DNA from: Monodelphis domestica
Taxonomy: Eukaryota; Chordata; Mammalia; Didelphimorphia; Didelphidae
Direction of reading: 5' to 3'
DNA: 64,000 bases
Assembly: GCF_027887165.1 (NCBI RefSeq)
Contig: NC_077235.1
Span: forward strand, 17,011,383 to 17,075,382
Shown here: piece after piece, positions 1-13,100 of the stretch
Position numbering within the stretch: the stretch's first letter is position 1
How the letters are laid out: each line of letters opens with the position of its first letter
Position numbers and translations under genes: made by a program
The notes under the pieces: generated by a model
Told to the model about the DNA's origin: nothing
Databases searched by the model: none
The model's input: only the letters and a program-made list of their open reading frames with translations

Positions 1-585
1 TGATGCTCATTGTGGCAAAAAAAAAATTGGAAAATGAGGGAATGCCGTCAGATTTGGGAATGGCTAAACAAATTGTGGTATCTGATGGTGATGGAATACT
101 ATTGTGCTGTAAGGATTGATGATCTGGAGGCTTCCCATATGAACTGGAAGAACCCCAATGAACTGATGCAGAGTGAGATGAGTAGAACCAGGAGAACATT
201 GTGCACAGAAATTAAAACATTGTGAAAAAATCCAATGTGATGAACTTTGCTACTAGTAGTAATGCTACAAGCCAGGACACTCCTGAGGGACTTATGGGAA
301 AGAATGCTAACCACACATTGAGAGAGAGAACTGTGGGAGTAGAAATGCAAAAGCAAAATATGACATCACTTATCTCATGTATATATGGGAATGTGATTTG
401 GGGTTTAGGCCTTTAAAAATCACTCTATAATAAAAAGGAATAATATGGAAATAGATATCAAGTGACAACAATTGTACAACCCAGTGGAATTGCTTATTGG
501 CTCTGGGAGCGGGGAGGGAAAGAACATGAATCTTGTAAACATGGAAAAAGTATTTTAAATGAATAAATAAATGACACCTCCCCAA
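1..585 (+). mobile_element. L1 LINE, 3' end (cut by window edge)
   Basis: The first ~225 bases encode the C-terminal end of L1 ORF2p: NKLWYLMVMEYYCA, then a degenerate NWKNPNELMQSEMSRTRRTL stretch, as in other L1 ORF2 tails. A 3'UTR follows, ending in an A-rich tail (AAATGAATAAATAAATGA) near 560-580. The element starts outside the window. It is broken and cannot move. Confidence 0.85.
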
Positions 586-1137
586 TTCAAAACAAACTGC
601 AGGAGTTAGCCTCAATTGCTAGCAGCTGTAAGAACACTCAATGAAATAGTGTCATCACCTGGGTTCAGAAAGCCTCTTGTTTGATCCTCCTCTGCAACCA
701 CAAACACTGAAGTGATCTTCCTGGATTGCCTAAACAGAAAGTAAGATATGTATTTGAGAAAGCTTTCCTTTTAGTGGCCTTTGGTTTGGCCTTAAGGAGG
801 GCAGGAAAAGGTTGGAAGTCCAGTTTGGGTGACTCTGTTCTCTAGAGTTTTAATTATTATGGTGACTGAGTCTCCAGACGGTTTCTTCAGTATACATTAA
901 GAATTTTACATGAATCTAAATGGCATGCTGATATGTTCTGCAAAAGAAATAGTTTACTATGTTTGACCCTGGAGCCATATAACTTGCTGTCACCCATGTA
1001 AATAATTAGTAAGATGTTTGGGTAGCAATTGCTCTTTACCTCGGAAACTGTACTTCTATTTAGGAGAGATAATAATGGGTGTAAAGCACAATAAGAAAGG
1101 ACTGAGTTTGTATTCCAGAAAGATGACATATTTTCAT
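586..1137. other. no recognised feature
   Basis: AT-rich sequence between two L1 ends. I see no convincing coding frame, SINE or RNA gene. The short open frames here show no recognisable domain. Confidence 0.5.
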
Positions 1138-2489
1138 TTTTATTTGAAAATTTTATTTAATTTAGAATATTTTTCCATGATTAAAAGATTCTGGTTCTTT
1201 CCGTCCCCTATTCCTCCCTCCCTCCCATAGCCGAAACACAATTCCACTGGGTTTCACATGTGTCATTGATCAAGACCTATTTCCATATTATTGATATTTG
1301 CACCAGGGTGATCCTTTAGAGTCTACATCCCCAACCATATCCCCATTGAACCATGTGATCAAGGAGTTGTTTTTCTTCTGTATTTATATTCCCACAGTTC
1401 TTCCTCTGGATGTGGATAATATTCTTTCTCATATGTCTCTCAGAACTGTCCTGGATCATTGCATTCCTGCTACTAGAGAATTCCCTTACATTAGATTGTA
1501 CTACAGTGTATCTATCAGTCTATGTGTGTAATGTTCTCCTGGTTCTGCTCCTCTCGCTCTGCATCACTTCCTGGAGGTTGTTCCAGTCTCCGTGGAATTC
1601 CTCCACTTTATTATTCCTTTGAGCACAATAGTATTCCATCACCAACATAGACCACAATTTGTTCAGCCATTCCCCAATGGAAGGGCATCCCCTCATTTTC
1701 CAATTTTTGGCCACCACAAAGAACACAGCTATGAATATTCTTGTCCAAGTCTTTTTCCTTATTATCTCTTTGGGGTACAAACCCAGCAGTGCTATGGCAA
1801 GATCAAAGGGCAGACAGTCTTTTGGCACCCTTTGGGCACAGTTTAAAAATTGCCCTCCAGAATGGTTGGATCAATTCACAACTCCACCAGCAATGTATTA
1901 GTGTTCCAATTTTGCCACATCCCCTCCAGCATTGATTACTTTCTTTGTTGTCATGTTATCCAATCTGCTAGGTGTGAGATGATACCTCAGAGTTGTTTTG
2001 ATTTGTATTTCTCTAATTATAAGAGATTTAAAACACTTTCTCATGGGCTTATTGAGTTTCAATTTCTTTATCTGAAAATTGCCTATTCATGTCCCTTGCC
2101 GTTTATAGCTTGGGAGATGGCTTGATTTTTTTGTGTGTATTTTATTTAGCTCCTTGTAAATGTGATTCATTAGACCGTGCTTAGGGGTATTTTTTATAAA
2201 GTTCCCTGCCCTCATTTGTTGTTTCCCTTTTAATTTTGGTTGCATTAGTTTTGTTGGCAAAAATATTTTAATTTAATGTAATCACAATTATTCACTTTAC
2301 ATTTTGTTATATACTCCATCTCTTCTTTGGTCTTAAAAACTTTCCTTTCCCATACATCTGACAGGTATACTATTCTATGCTCACTTAATTTGCTTATAGT
2401 TTCCTACTTTATATTCAAGTCATTCACCAATTCTGAATTGATCTTTGTGTAAGATAGAATCATTCCAATTTTGGCTTTTGATGTTATAA
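1138..2489 (-). mobile_element. L1 LINE, 5'-truncated, antisense
   Basis: On the minus strand this reads as the ORF2 C-terminal region followed by the L1 3'UTR. Recognisable peptide pieces are [20 protein letters not shown] and [16 protein letters not shown]. The A/T-rich tail lies at about 1138-1170 in plus coordinates. The 5' (right) boundary merges into the tandem array near 2490. The reading frame is interrupted, so this is a dead copy of roughly 1.35 kb. Confidence 0.85.
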
Positions 2490-3897
2490 GTTCTCTTCAA
2501 GCCGTGACTTGCTATGTTCAAAGAAACTTTCCAATCCTTACTTTCAATGTTCCACATCCACTTTCAGTTCCCAAATGCTAATTCCTTACAACCCTACCAA
2601 TTTGGACTCACCAATTTCTAAAATTTTTTCAGCTACAACATGCTGTGTTCTTAGAATCTTTCCAGTTTCCACGTTCAGTATTCTAAATTTTCTTCCAGTT
2701 CTACATTCTAGATTCTTAGAAGAATTCTATGTTCATAGAACCCTTCCAATTCTGACTTTCCTTGTTCTAAAGGTTCTTTTAGTTAAGATATTCTATGTTC
2801 TTAGAAGCATTCTATGTTTGTAAAACCCTTCCAATTCTGACTTTCAGTGTTCTAAAGGTCCTTTCAGTTCTGACATTATATGGTATTAAAAGCATTCTAT
2901 ATTCTTAGAAGCATTCTATGTTCCTAGAACCCTTCCAATTCTGACTTTCAGTGTTCTAAAGGTTCTTCCAGTTCTGACATTCTATGGTCTTAGAAGCATT
3001 CTCTGTTCTTAGATCCCTTCCAATTCTGACTTTTCGAGTTCTAAAGGATCTATGAATTCTGATATTCTATGGTCTTAGAAGCATTCTTTATTCTTAGAAT
3101 CATTCCAATTCTGACTTTCAGTGTTCTAAAGGTTCTTCCAGTTCTGACATTCTATAGTCTTAGAAGCATTCTTTGTTCTTAGAACCATTCCAATTCTGAC
3201 TTTCAGTGTTGTAAAGGTTCTTCCAGTTCTGACATTCTATGGTCTTAGAAGCATTCTATGGTCTTAGAAGCATTCTATGGTCTTAGAAGCATTCTGTGTT
3301 CTTAGAAGCATTCTGTGTTCTTAGATCCCTTCCAATTCTGACTTTCATTGTTCTGAAGGTTCTTTCAGTTCTGACATTCTATGGTCTTAGAAGCATTCTT
3401 TGTTCTTAGAACCATTCCAATTCTGACTTTCAGTGTTCTAAAGGTTCTTCCAGTTCTGACATTCTATGGTCTTAGAAGCATTCTATGGTCTTAGAAGCAT
3501 TCTGTGTTCTTAGATCCCTTCCAATTCTGACTTTCAGTGTTCTGAAGGTTCTTCCAGTTCTGACATTCTATGGTCTTAGAAGCATTCTATGGTCTTAGAA
3601 GCATTCTTTGTTCTTAGAAGCATTCTGTGTTCTTAGAAGCATTCTGTGTTCTTAGATCCCTTCCAATTCTGACTTTGAGTGTTCTAAAGGTTCTTCCAGT
3701 TCTGACATTCTATGGTCTTAGAAGCATTCTATGGTCTTAGAAGCATTCTTTGTTCTTAGAAGCATTCTGTGTTCTTAGAAGCATTCTGTGTTCTTAGATC
3801 CCTTCCAATTCTGACTTTGAGTGTTCTAAAGGTTCTTCCAGTTCTGACATTCTATGGTCTTAGAAGCATTCTGTATTCTCAGAAGCATTCTATGTTC
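2490..3897 (+). repeat. tandem array, left arm (85-bp unit with 19-bp module)
   Basis: The basic 85-bp unit includes CTGACATTCTATGGTCTTAG, a short spacer, CCTTCCAATTCTGACTTTCA and GTGTTCTAAAGGTTCTTCC. A 19-bp module, ATTCTATGGTCTTAGAAGC, is inserted a variable number of times. The outer part (2490-2900) is diverged. The inner part (3230-3890) is nearly homogeneous and shows a 142-bp higher-order period: starts at 3562, 3703 and 3845, where 142 equals 85 plus three 19-bp modules. The array is continuous in sequence with the arm at 10150-15870; the WIPI2 retrocopy split it. Confidence 0.95.
3881..3897 (+). repeat. left target-site duplication of the WIPI2 retrocopy
   Basis: AGAAGCATTCTATGTTC lies directly before the retrocopy 5' end. 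It matches 10149-10165 (AGAAGCATTCTTTGTTC) at 16 of 17 positions. Both lie in array repeats, so part of the identity could come from the array itself. Confidence 0.6.
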
Positions 3898-6800
3898 GGC
3901 AAGCACCCTGCGAAGTTTAGGACCTGGAGCGTAAACAAGAGATGGGAAGGGATGAGGCAAAGGCTGAAGTTGGAGCAGGGAGCGGTGGCAGCGACAGCTA
4001 CAGCAGGAACAGTAGCAACCACAACCTCAGCAGCTGGAGGACCCACAAAGGAGGAGACGACAAAGATGACGGTGGAGAGAGGGGCCTGGAGCCGACCCTG
4101 ACTCCTTCGTCTCTCCCGTCCCAGGAGGTAGAGCGCCCGAGCCCAGGTCCCCCCTCTCAGCCATGAACCTGGCCAGTCAGAGCTGGGAGGCCAGCTCCAG
4201 CCAGCTGCTCTTCGCCAACTTCAACCAGGACAACCCATCCTTAGCTGTTGGGAGGAAATGTGGTTGTAAATTCTTCTCCCTTTCCTCTGTGGATAAGCTG
4301 GAACAGATTTATGAATGTACTGATACAGAAGATGTGTGTATTGTGGAGCCTCAAAGCTCCACGAAAGCTCAAAGTCTGCCACTTTAAGAAGGGGACTGAA
4401 ATATGTAATTATAGCTATTCCAATACCATATTGGCAGTCAAATTGAATGGACAGAGGTTGATAGTATGCCTAGAAGAATGTCTTTACATACACAATATTC
4501 GTGCTATGAAGGTACTGCATACAATCAGGGAAACTCCCCCAAACCCTGCAGGTTTGTGTGCGCTGTCAATAAACAATGACAGTTGTTACCCGGCTTATCC
4601 TGGGAGCGCAACTATTGGAGAAGGACAAGTCTTTGATACCATTCATTTGAGGGCTGCTAATATGATACCAGCTCGTGACAGTCCCCCAGCAGCTTTGGCT
4701 TTTGATGCAAGTGGTACCAAACTTGCCACAGCTTCTGCGAAGGGTACTTTCCATTCCAGAAGGACAGAAACTCTTTGAGGTCGGGAGAGGAGTGAAGAGG
4801 TGTGTAAGCATCTGCTCTTTGGCCTTCAGTATGGATGGAATGTTCCTCTGTGCTTCCAGTAACACTGAAACAGTGCACATCTTCAAACTTGAGACTGTGA
4901 AAGAGAAACCTCAGGAGGAACCAACTACCTGGACTGGTCACTTTGGGAAAGTTCTTATGGCCTCTACCAGCTATTTGCCCTCTCAAGTAACAGAAATGTT
5001 TAACCAGGGAAGGGCATTTGCTACTGTCCGACTACCATTCTGCGCTCACAAAAATATCTGTTCACTTGCCACGATTCAGAAGATTCCCCGATTATTAGGA
5101 GGAGCTTCTGATGGTTACTTATATATGTACAACCTGGGTCCTCAGGAAGGAGGGGAATGTACCCTGATGAAACAACACAAGTTGGATGGCAGGATGGAGC
5201 CAGCCAATGAGATCCTAGAACCTGCATCCCATGACCGTCCATTAGTAGCTCAGACCCACAGTGCTGCTGTGACAAGAGGTGCTTATGTACCTTCCTCACC
5301 TCCCAGACATGCATACACAGAGGATCTGGGTGCAGTGGGTGGTGCTTGTCCAGAAGATGAAACCAATGCACTACGATTGGACGAAGACAGTGAGCATCCT
5401 CCCATGAATCTTCGGAGTGACTGAAGTTTAACCTGTGAACTCTAACCCCTCGAAGCAGAGAGCACTGGCTTGATACTTCTTTGAGGACTCTGTGCTAAGC
5501 TGCTATGAACTTTGAAATGATTTGGGGAAACAGGATGGCAGAGACATTAAGTTGTAGCCATAGACTAATTCTATACTATTGAGAAAATATATTGTTATCA
5601 CTTCTGTGGCTTTTAATGCTATCAGTTTTAGCTTTCTTGCTTGTTCCTCTCCCTCCTTCCTCCCCACGCATTTGTTTGCCCAAATCAGCTGTTTGGCGAA
5701 GCCCTTAGACCCTGCTCGCTTTGCATGCATTCATGTGCCAAGCTAGTGTAGGAGAAAGAGAAGCCACTTTATAACAAACTAAAGTTTGTATTTCTTTTTA
5801 TACATGTATATAATAGTAAGTGCATATAAAGAAAGTGTGAAGACATGATTCTTAACGCTGAGGTTAGTTGTGCACTGACAGAGGTCCAGAAAGTTTCTTA
5901 CGCATGGCCTTGCCAGTGTGCTTGAGTGACTGACGTGTGACCTTTTAAGAGATACCCTCTTCAGATCCCTACCCGTGCACCATTTTTTAAACATTTATTT
6001 TATTTTTCGTTAATTAAATTCCTCCTGAATGTTGCTCATTTGTGGGACTTCTTCTGTGATGGATTTTCTTTTGTTCTTGGTTTTGTTGTGTGGGAGTTGG
6101 AAAAGGGAGGTCTGTTTTCAGATCAAAAGCCAGCTCCTTCCCCTCAGCACATGAAGTAGAGAAAGTCCTTGAAAACATTTAGGGAATAAGATGATATTTG
6201 GGTAGTTAAATCATCTGTTCCTTATTTCAGATTTTAGTAGGTTCTTTTTTTTTTTAATCTGTGTGCTGACTTTAAAGAGAGTGCCTATCAACTTAGCTTT
6301 TCCAGGAAAGCACAAAACATTTTTAGTTCAGTCTGTAGCTAAACTGTCTGACTGTAAATTCACTCTTTCCATTCTGTAAGGGTTTGATCTTTGAGATTTC
6401 TTGAGGGACAAAAATGTGAGAAAGAAGAAACTGGACACAAAATGCCTTCTTAGATAGGTTGCGTTGCTGTATGCCTTTTGTGTCATAATTTTTTGAGCTG
6501 TATCTGGCAAACTATGAAGTTGTGGTTCTAAATGTCACTACTTTGTCAATTTTCCTCTTTTTTTTTTAAAATAGGAGATCCAGGCTAAAGCCTCCCAAAT
6601 TACCTCAAACTCTGCATTCCAAAACGATACAAACCAGCTTGTTTTGTGATAGAAACGAATGGTTTGAAAGATAAAAATCTAACTCAGGGCTGGGCTTAAA
6701 TTTGATAAATAGAAGCAAGAAAAATGTTGCTTAAACTAGTCTTTTGGTTTCACTATTGAGTTTTAAAACCTGAGGCAGGAATGAAGGAGTGGACTTTGTT

Positions 6801-7433
6801 TTCAGATTTGTTCTTTCTGTCTTGGTCACTGGCTGAATTAAACCATCTATGAAAGGAAAAAAGTTAATTTATATGGAGAAACAAAAATTTGTTTTGTAAA
6901 ACAAATCTCTAAGGCAAAATCCTGGCTACAGGTAATCTCCCTCCATGAATTCTCTTAAAAGCTGAGGAGACAAGCAATAGGTCTTGTAAGCATCTAAATG
7001 GTCAAAGGGAAGAAAAAGAGAATCGCCTATACATACTCTCTTTAACTGAAAACTTTTGGTGTATTCACTGGAGCCTCGCTCTAAAGTGATTCCTCGGAGC
7101 AGTGTGGTATCAATTTAAATATACTTTGTAATTGAAGTAGTAAAAATGCTAGCAGAATTTTTTTTACCTTTGTCATAGTCCTTGAGGCATAGCCCTTGGA
7201 AAACACTTCTATAGAAAGATTCCATTGTCCATTGCTCAACTTATGAGTAAATCTTAACAGCTTTTAGTTCTCTCCATCATCAGAGTGTTGCATTGTATTT
7301 CACACCTAGGTTGTACAGTTCAATTAAGGAGTGCCGCCATTGTAGTTTAGAACCTAGCTTAGGTTTTTGATGAGTAAAGAAGGAACTGCTTTTTCTTTGT
7401 ATTGAATGGCCATTGACATTATCTGGGACCATG

Positions 7434-7461
7434 CTATTTATTTATTTATTTTTATTTATTT
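7434..7461 (+). promoter_or_regulatory. AU-rich element inside the retrocopied WIPI2 3'UTR
   Basis: Overlapping ATTTA pentamers in a T-rich context, the layout of class II AU-rich mRNA decay elements. It would act only in RNA. Here it is a fossil of the parent mRNA or chance low-complexity sequence. Confidence 0.4.
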
Positions 7462-10122
7462 AGATTTGAGGGAGGGAATTTGCTTTCTTCATCAGGCAGA
7501 TGATTACCTGAGAGAAAAGATACACACTTGCATCCTTCTTTGATATCGGTAGTGCCAAAAGTGTTTTTGGAAGATGTGACTGGCAGAGAAAAGGAGGTTT
7601 AAAATAAGTAAAAGCTCTCTTTATTATAGAAGAAAAGGAAATAATACTTGACTTTTATATTTCAAGTTTTAGTGTACCTCCAAAATAGAGGTAGGCATTT
7701 CTCATTGAGAGCCTGCTTTATTGGTGTTTTATGCTCTTCTTTGCCAACCTTTTGGCTTTCACTGTCTATTAGCACCCCTTCCATTTGGAGATAGGAAAAA
7801 AAGAGAGGAAATAAAACTTAATCTGATTTAACATATATTAACATATATTATTAGATAGCGATAGTTTAGAGTGCCTCCAGCAAGTGCCACAGGTTACCTA
7901 CCTACCACTCAATTAGATTCTCTGATACAGCAGAGATGAATGGGACTAAAAACTAGAACATACCTTGGCCCAGTTCTAGATATCTTACTAATTTGCGATT
8001 AAGTCCCATTTTTTTCTTAAACCAAAGTCTGTCAATTTTTTTCTTCATAAAATAAAAGTTTTTTAAAAATTAGGAAAACCTAGCAAAGTAGTTTGATCTA
8101 GGGCCAAACTATTGAATAAAAATAAAGACATTAAAAAACAAAATGACAGCTCACCTGATAGTTGGTTCAGTTCTAGTCCTTTGGATTATAAAGCTTGGTA
8201 GGAAACAACTGCTATCCATAATTAATGTCTTGAATTACCTATGGATTTCAGATGCATGCTTTTTTATTCCTCACTACGAGAAGTAATGAGCTAACTACAT
8301 GGTCTAGGCCTTGTTTGTAGTAAAGTTGCTGGCTAATTTATGGCCTTTCTTGTTGATTTTTCAGCTATTCTTCCTTAACTTAGATTCTTGTGGTATTTGA
8401 GTTACTTTTTCTTCCAGAGATTAAGTCTTTTGGACTATAGTGCTAGCATTTGAACCCACTAAACATGAAAGCTCATGTACTACTCAGTTTAGCAAAGAAA
8501 AATCATCAGCACCAATTTTGGCTCTGAACTCACCATAATTCACATCTGTTATGTCCTAGAGATTACTGCTGGCTCAAGTTTGTAGTGACAGAATGACATC
8601 TTGGCATATATGTATTCTGTTTGTGTTCTATCCTGGAACCATGAGAATTATATCTTGACCAAGTCATTTATCGAACGGAGCATTATCTACTGGCCAACTC
8701 ATTAATTGAACATCTCCTGTTCTGTGGTAAGGAGATAGCTTTGTTACCATTTAGGCTATGTGTACCCCATGCCTTGAGTCTGTTTCCATTTCACCTTTTT
8801 CCAGTCTACCTTGGGGCAAGAAAATTACTCATCAACTGCACCACCAGACTGTGATTGAGTGGTTCCAGAGATGATGCTGGGAGCAACTGAGAAGCTTCTG
8901 GCTATTTCTTTTCTACAATTGACTTGTTTCCCCTGAAGCCCCTAAATAGCCTCTTAACTTTTTCTTCACAGATCATCTCTTCTTCCCCTCAACTACGGAG
9001 TGTGTCACTGCCGACAAATGAGACTTTGTAAGGTTGTCACAGGATGATAGATTTTAAAAATGTAATGTTGAGTGTCCAACAAAGGGACTATTTTATGGAT
9101 AATTGCATAAGGAAAGTTGAGACCCAACAGATGATAGTGACCAGAACAATCGAACTGACTTAGAAAAAAATTTTATATTAAATCCTTTTGATATTTCATA
9201 TTTTCTTGACTTATAATGGCGTTGGCATAAACAGGTTATATGAAGCATGACTTTATGATACGAATAGATAAGTATCTCTCTTGCATGCTGAATGACTGGG
9301 TCACTTGTTTGAAAAGAATATTTGGCAGTTTTGTGTTCGAGCAACTAAAAATCCAAATATATTTTATAAGTGTACTTAATAAGTATCTAAACCAAAAAGG
9401 ATGCAGTTAGATGAAAGCTTTATAGTCTTTTGTTCTGTGGTACCCAGAGTTGAGAGCTAATAGTTTTTTCTTCTTGAAATAAGAGGATAGCACACTTAAA
9501 GCTATTGGTAAAATGCATTGTCTAGAACTTTTGGTTCTTTGTGTGTGCCTAACTTATTTCAGGTTGAAATTACACATTTGGAAGCATTCATTGAGCAGCC
9601 AAATTTTTCATATGTATATTTTAGTTCTCACTTGACCAAGGTCATAAGGTAGAAATAACTTTGGTCCGTATTGGATCTCTTTTTCCCTTCTTAGTACTTT
9701 GTCCACATTGTCTTGAGATTCTACCAGTTTCAGGTAGGGTTCATGAAATTGCTTTGAATAGATATGACTTCTTCCTCTCCCTCTTACCCCCAGCCTTCTT
9801 TTTTTTTCATCCTCTATCAATGATGGATTAGGGAAGAATTTGACTTTGAAAAGTCAAAACATTATTAAGGCATGAATTTTGATAGAGGCTTTCACTTCTC
9901 ACCTCCATGTTGTCTGGAGCATTTTTTATAGAATTTTAATTTAAATTTTTTCCTTTCCACGATTTCTTTTTAGGATGAAACTGCAGCATGTGTTGTTAAT
10001 GTTTGTCTTGTATGTGTGTGTAAACAGTGTAAAAGTTTGCTTACAAATTACATTCCACCCCATGAACTGTCCAGATCTGACCAAAAGCCCTTTGCTGTTA
10101 CAATTCTATAACTGCCTAAGAC

Positions 10123-10128
10123 ATTAAA
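10123..10128 (+). promoter_or_regulatory. polyadenylation signal ATTAAA copied from the WIPI2 mRNA
   Basis: ATTAAA lies about 12 nt before a run of 10 A (10140-10149), after which the tandem array resumes at once. This marks the 3' end of the source transcript. Confidence 0.75.
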
Positions 10129-10148
10129 CCTGTGGTGTTAAAAAAAAA

Positions 10149-10165
10149 AGAAGCATTCTTTGTTC
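10149..10165 (+). repeat. right target-site duplication of the WIPI2 retrocopy
   Basis: AGAAGCATTCTTTGTTC follows the poly-A tail and pairs with 3881-3897 with one mismatch. This fits target-primed reverse transcription by the L1 machinery. Confidence 0.6.
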
Positions 10166-13100
10166 TTAGAACCGTTCCAATTCTGATTTTCATTGTTCTA
10201 AATGTTCTTTCAGTTCTGACATTCTATGGTCTTAGAAGCATTCTATGTTCTTAGAACTCTTCCAATTCAGACATTCCTTGTTCTAAAGGTTCTTTCAGTT
10301 AAGATATTCTTTGTTCTTAGAAGCATTCTATGTTTGTAGAACCCTTCCAATCCTGACTTTCAGTGTTCTAAAGGTTCTTTCAGTTCTGATGTTATATGCT
10401 TTTAGAGGCATTCTATATTCTTAGAACCCTTCCAATTCTGACTTTCCTTGTTCTAAAGGTTCTCCCAGTTCTGACATTCTGTGGTCTTAGAGGCATTCTA
10501 TATTCTTAGAAGCATTCAACATTCTTAGAACCCTTCTACTTCTGACTTTCAATGTTCTAAAGGTTCTTTCACATTTGATATTATATTGTCTTAGAAGCAT
10601 TGTGTATACTTAGAAGTAAACTATGTTCTTAGAACCCTTCCAATTCTGACTTTCAGTGTTCTAAAGGTTCTTTCAGTTCTGACATTCTATGTTCGTAAAA
10701 GCATTCTATATTCATAGAAACATTCTATGTTCCTAGAACGCTTCCAATTCTGACTTTCAGTGTTCTAAAGGTTCTTTCAATTTTGATATTATATTGTCTT
10801 AGAAGCATTATATATTCTTAGAAGCAATCTATGCTCTTAGATCCACTCCAATTCTGACTTTCAGTGTTCTAAAGGCTTTTTCAGTTCTGATGCTATATGG
10901 TCTTAGAATCATTCTTTGTTCTTAGAACCCTTCCAGTTCTTACCTTCAGTGTTCTAAAGGGTTTCAGTTCTGACATTCTATGGTCTTAGAAGCATTCTAT
11001 GTTCTTAGAACCCTTCCAGTTCTGACTTTCAATGTTCTAAAGGTTCTTTCAGTTAAGATGTTCTTTGTTCGTAGAAACATTCTATGCTCTTAGAACCATT
11101 CCATTCTGACTTTCATTTTTCTAAAGTTTTTTTCCAGTTCTGACATTCTATGTTCTTAGAAGCATTCTATGTTTATAGAACCCTTCCAATTCTGACTTTC
11201 AGTGTTCTAAAGGTTCTTCCTGTTCTGACATTCTATGTTCATAGAAGCATTCTATATTCATAGAAACATTCTATAGAACCCTTCTAATTTTGACTTTCAG
11301 TGTTCTAAAGGTTCTCCCAGTTCTGACATTCTATGTTCTTAGAGGCATTCGATATACTTAGAAGCATTCTTTGTTTTTGAACCATTCCAATTCTCATTTT
11401 CAGTGTTCCAAAGGTTCTTTCACTTCTGACATTCTATGGTCTTAGAAGCATTCTGTGTTATTAGAAACATTCTTTGTTCCTAGAACCCTTCCAATTCTGA
11501 CTTTCCTTGTTCTAAAGGTTCTCCCAGTTCTGACATTCTATGGTCTTAGAGGCATTCTATATTCTTAGAAGCATTCAACTTTCTTAGAACCATTCTACTT
11601 CTGACTTTCAATGTTCTAAAGGTTCTTTCACTTTTGATATTATATTGTCTTAGAAGCATTGTATATTCTTAGAATCATTCTATGTTCTTAGAACCCCTCC
11701 AACTCTTACCTTCAGTGTTCTAAAGGTTTTCAGATCTGACATTCTATGGCCTTAGAAGCATTCTATGTTCTTAGAACCATTCCATTCTGACTTTCTGTAT
11801 TCTAAAGGTTCTTCCAGTTCTGACATTCTATGGTCTTAGAAGCATTCTATGTTCATAGAAACATTCTATGTTCCTAGAACCCTTCCAATTCTGACTTTCC
11901 TTGTTCTAAAGGTTCTCCCAGTTCTGACATTCTATAGTCTTAGAGGCATTCTATATTCTTAGAAGCATTCAACTTTCTTAGAACCATTCTACTTCTGACT
12001 TTCAATGTCCTAAAGGTTCTTTCACTTTTGATATTATATTGTCTTAGAAGCATTGTATATTCTTAGAAGCATTCTATGTTCTTAGAACCATTCCATTCTG
12101 ACTTTCAATGTTCTAAAGGTTCTTTCAGTTAAGACGTTCTTTGTTCGTAGAAACATGCTCTTAGAACCATTCCATTCTGACTTTCATTTTTCTAAAGTTT
12201 TTTTCCAGTTCTGACATTCTATGTTCTTAGAAGCATGCTATGTTTATAGAACCCTTCCAATTCTGACTTTCAGTGTTCTAAAGGTTCTTCCTGTTCTGAC
12301 ATTCTATGTTCATAGATGCATTCTATATTCATAGAAACATTCTATAGAACCCTTCTAATTTTGACTTTCAGTGTTCTAAAGGTTCTCCCAGTTCTGACAT
12401 TCTATGTTCTTAGAGGCATTCGATATACTTAGAAGCATTCTTTGTTTTTGAACCATTCCAATTCTGATTTTCAGTGTTCCAAAGGTTCTTTCACTTCTGA
12501 CATTCTATGGTCTTAGAAGCATTCTGTGTTATTAGAAACATTCTATGTTCCTAGAACCCTTCCAATTCTGACTTTCCTTGTTCTAAAGGTTCTCCCAGTT
12601 CTGACATTCTATGGTCTTAGAAGCATTCTATGTTCTTAGATTCCTTCCAATTCTGACTTTCAGTGTTCTAAAGGTTCTTCCAGTTCTGACATTCTATGGT
12701 CTTAGAAGCATTCTGTATTCTTAGATCCCTTCCAATTCTGACTTTCAGTGTTCTATGGGTTCTTTCAGTTCTGATGTTATATGGTCTTAGAAGCATTCTA
12801 TATTCTTAGAAGCATTCTATGTTCTTAGAACCATTCCAATTCTGATTTTCAGTGTTCCAAAGGTTCTTTCACTTCTGACATTCTATGGTCTTAGAAGCAT
12901 TCTGTGTTATTAGAAACATTCTATGTTCCTAGAACCCTTCCAATTCTGACTTTCCTTGTTCTAAAGGTTCTTCCAGTTCTGACATTCTATGGTCTTAGAA
13001 GCATTCTGTATTCTTAGATCCCTTCCAATTCTGACTTTCAGTGTTCTATGGGTTCTTTCAGTTCTGATGTTATATGGTCTTAGAAGCATTCTATATTCTT

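Larger units (their letters stand above)
3898..10149 (+). pseudogene. WIPI2: processed pseudogene of WIPI2 (WD-repeat phosphoinositide-binding autophagy protein)
   Basis: A full-length retrocopy of WIPI2 mRNA: 5'UTR 3898-4162, CDS remnant 4163-5424, 3'UTR about 4.7 kb, ATTAAA signal and a 10-A tail. WIPI2 is a PI3P-binding beta-propeller that recruits ATG16L1 at forming autophagosomes. Diagnostic peptides are MNLASQS (4163), [71 protein letters not shown] and [19 protein letters not shown], ending in [17 protein letters not shown]-stop. The start corresponds to the isoform with NFNQDN joined to SLAVG. Introns are absent. Two deletions shift the frame: about 35 nt after VCIVE (near 4347, removing the equivalent of RLFSSSLVAIV) and about 14 nt near 4748. 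The PI3P-binding FRRG motif is VGRG here (4779-4790). A functional protein is not expected. The identification is firm; 3'UTR ownership is inferred from the lack of any break before the poly-A. Confidence 0.95.

Noticed and set aside
2509-2823. 104-codon frame in the array
   Set aside because: Array units lack stops in one frame by chance; the protein repeats LPILTF-like strings only.
3769-4101. 110-codon plus-strand frame across the array/retrocopy boundary
   Set aside because: It joins array sequence to the WIPI2 5'UTR, so it is an accidental frame.
4675-5424. Separate WIPI2-like gene of 249 codons
   Set aside because: It is the 3' part of the same broken retrocopy; it starts mid-domain and lacks the first half of the propeller in frame.
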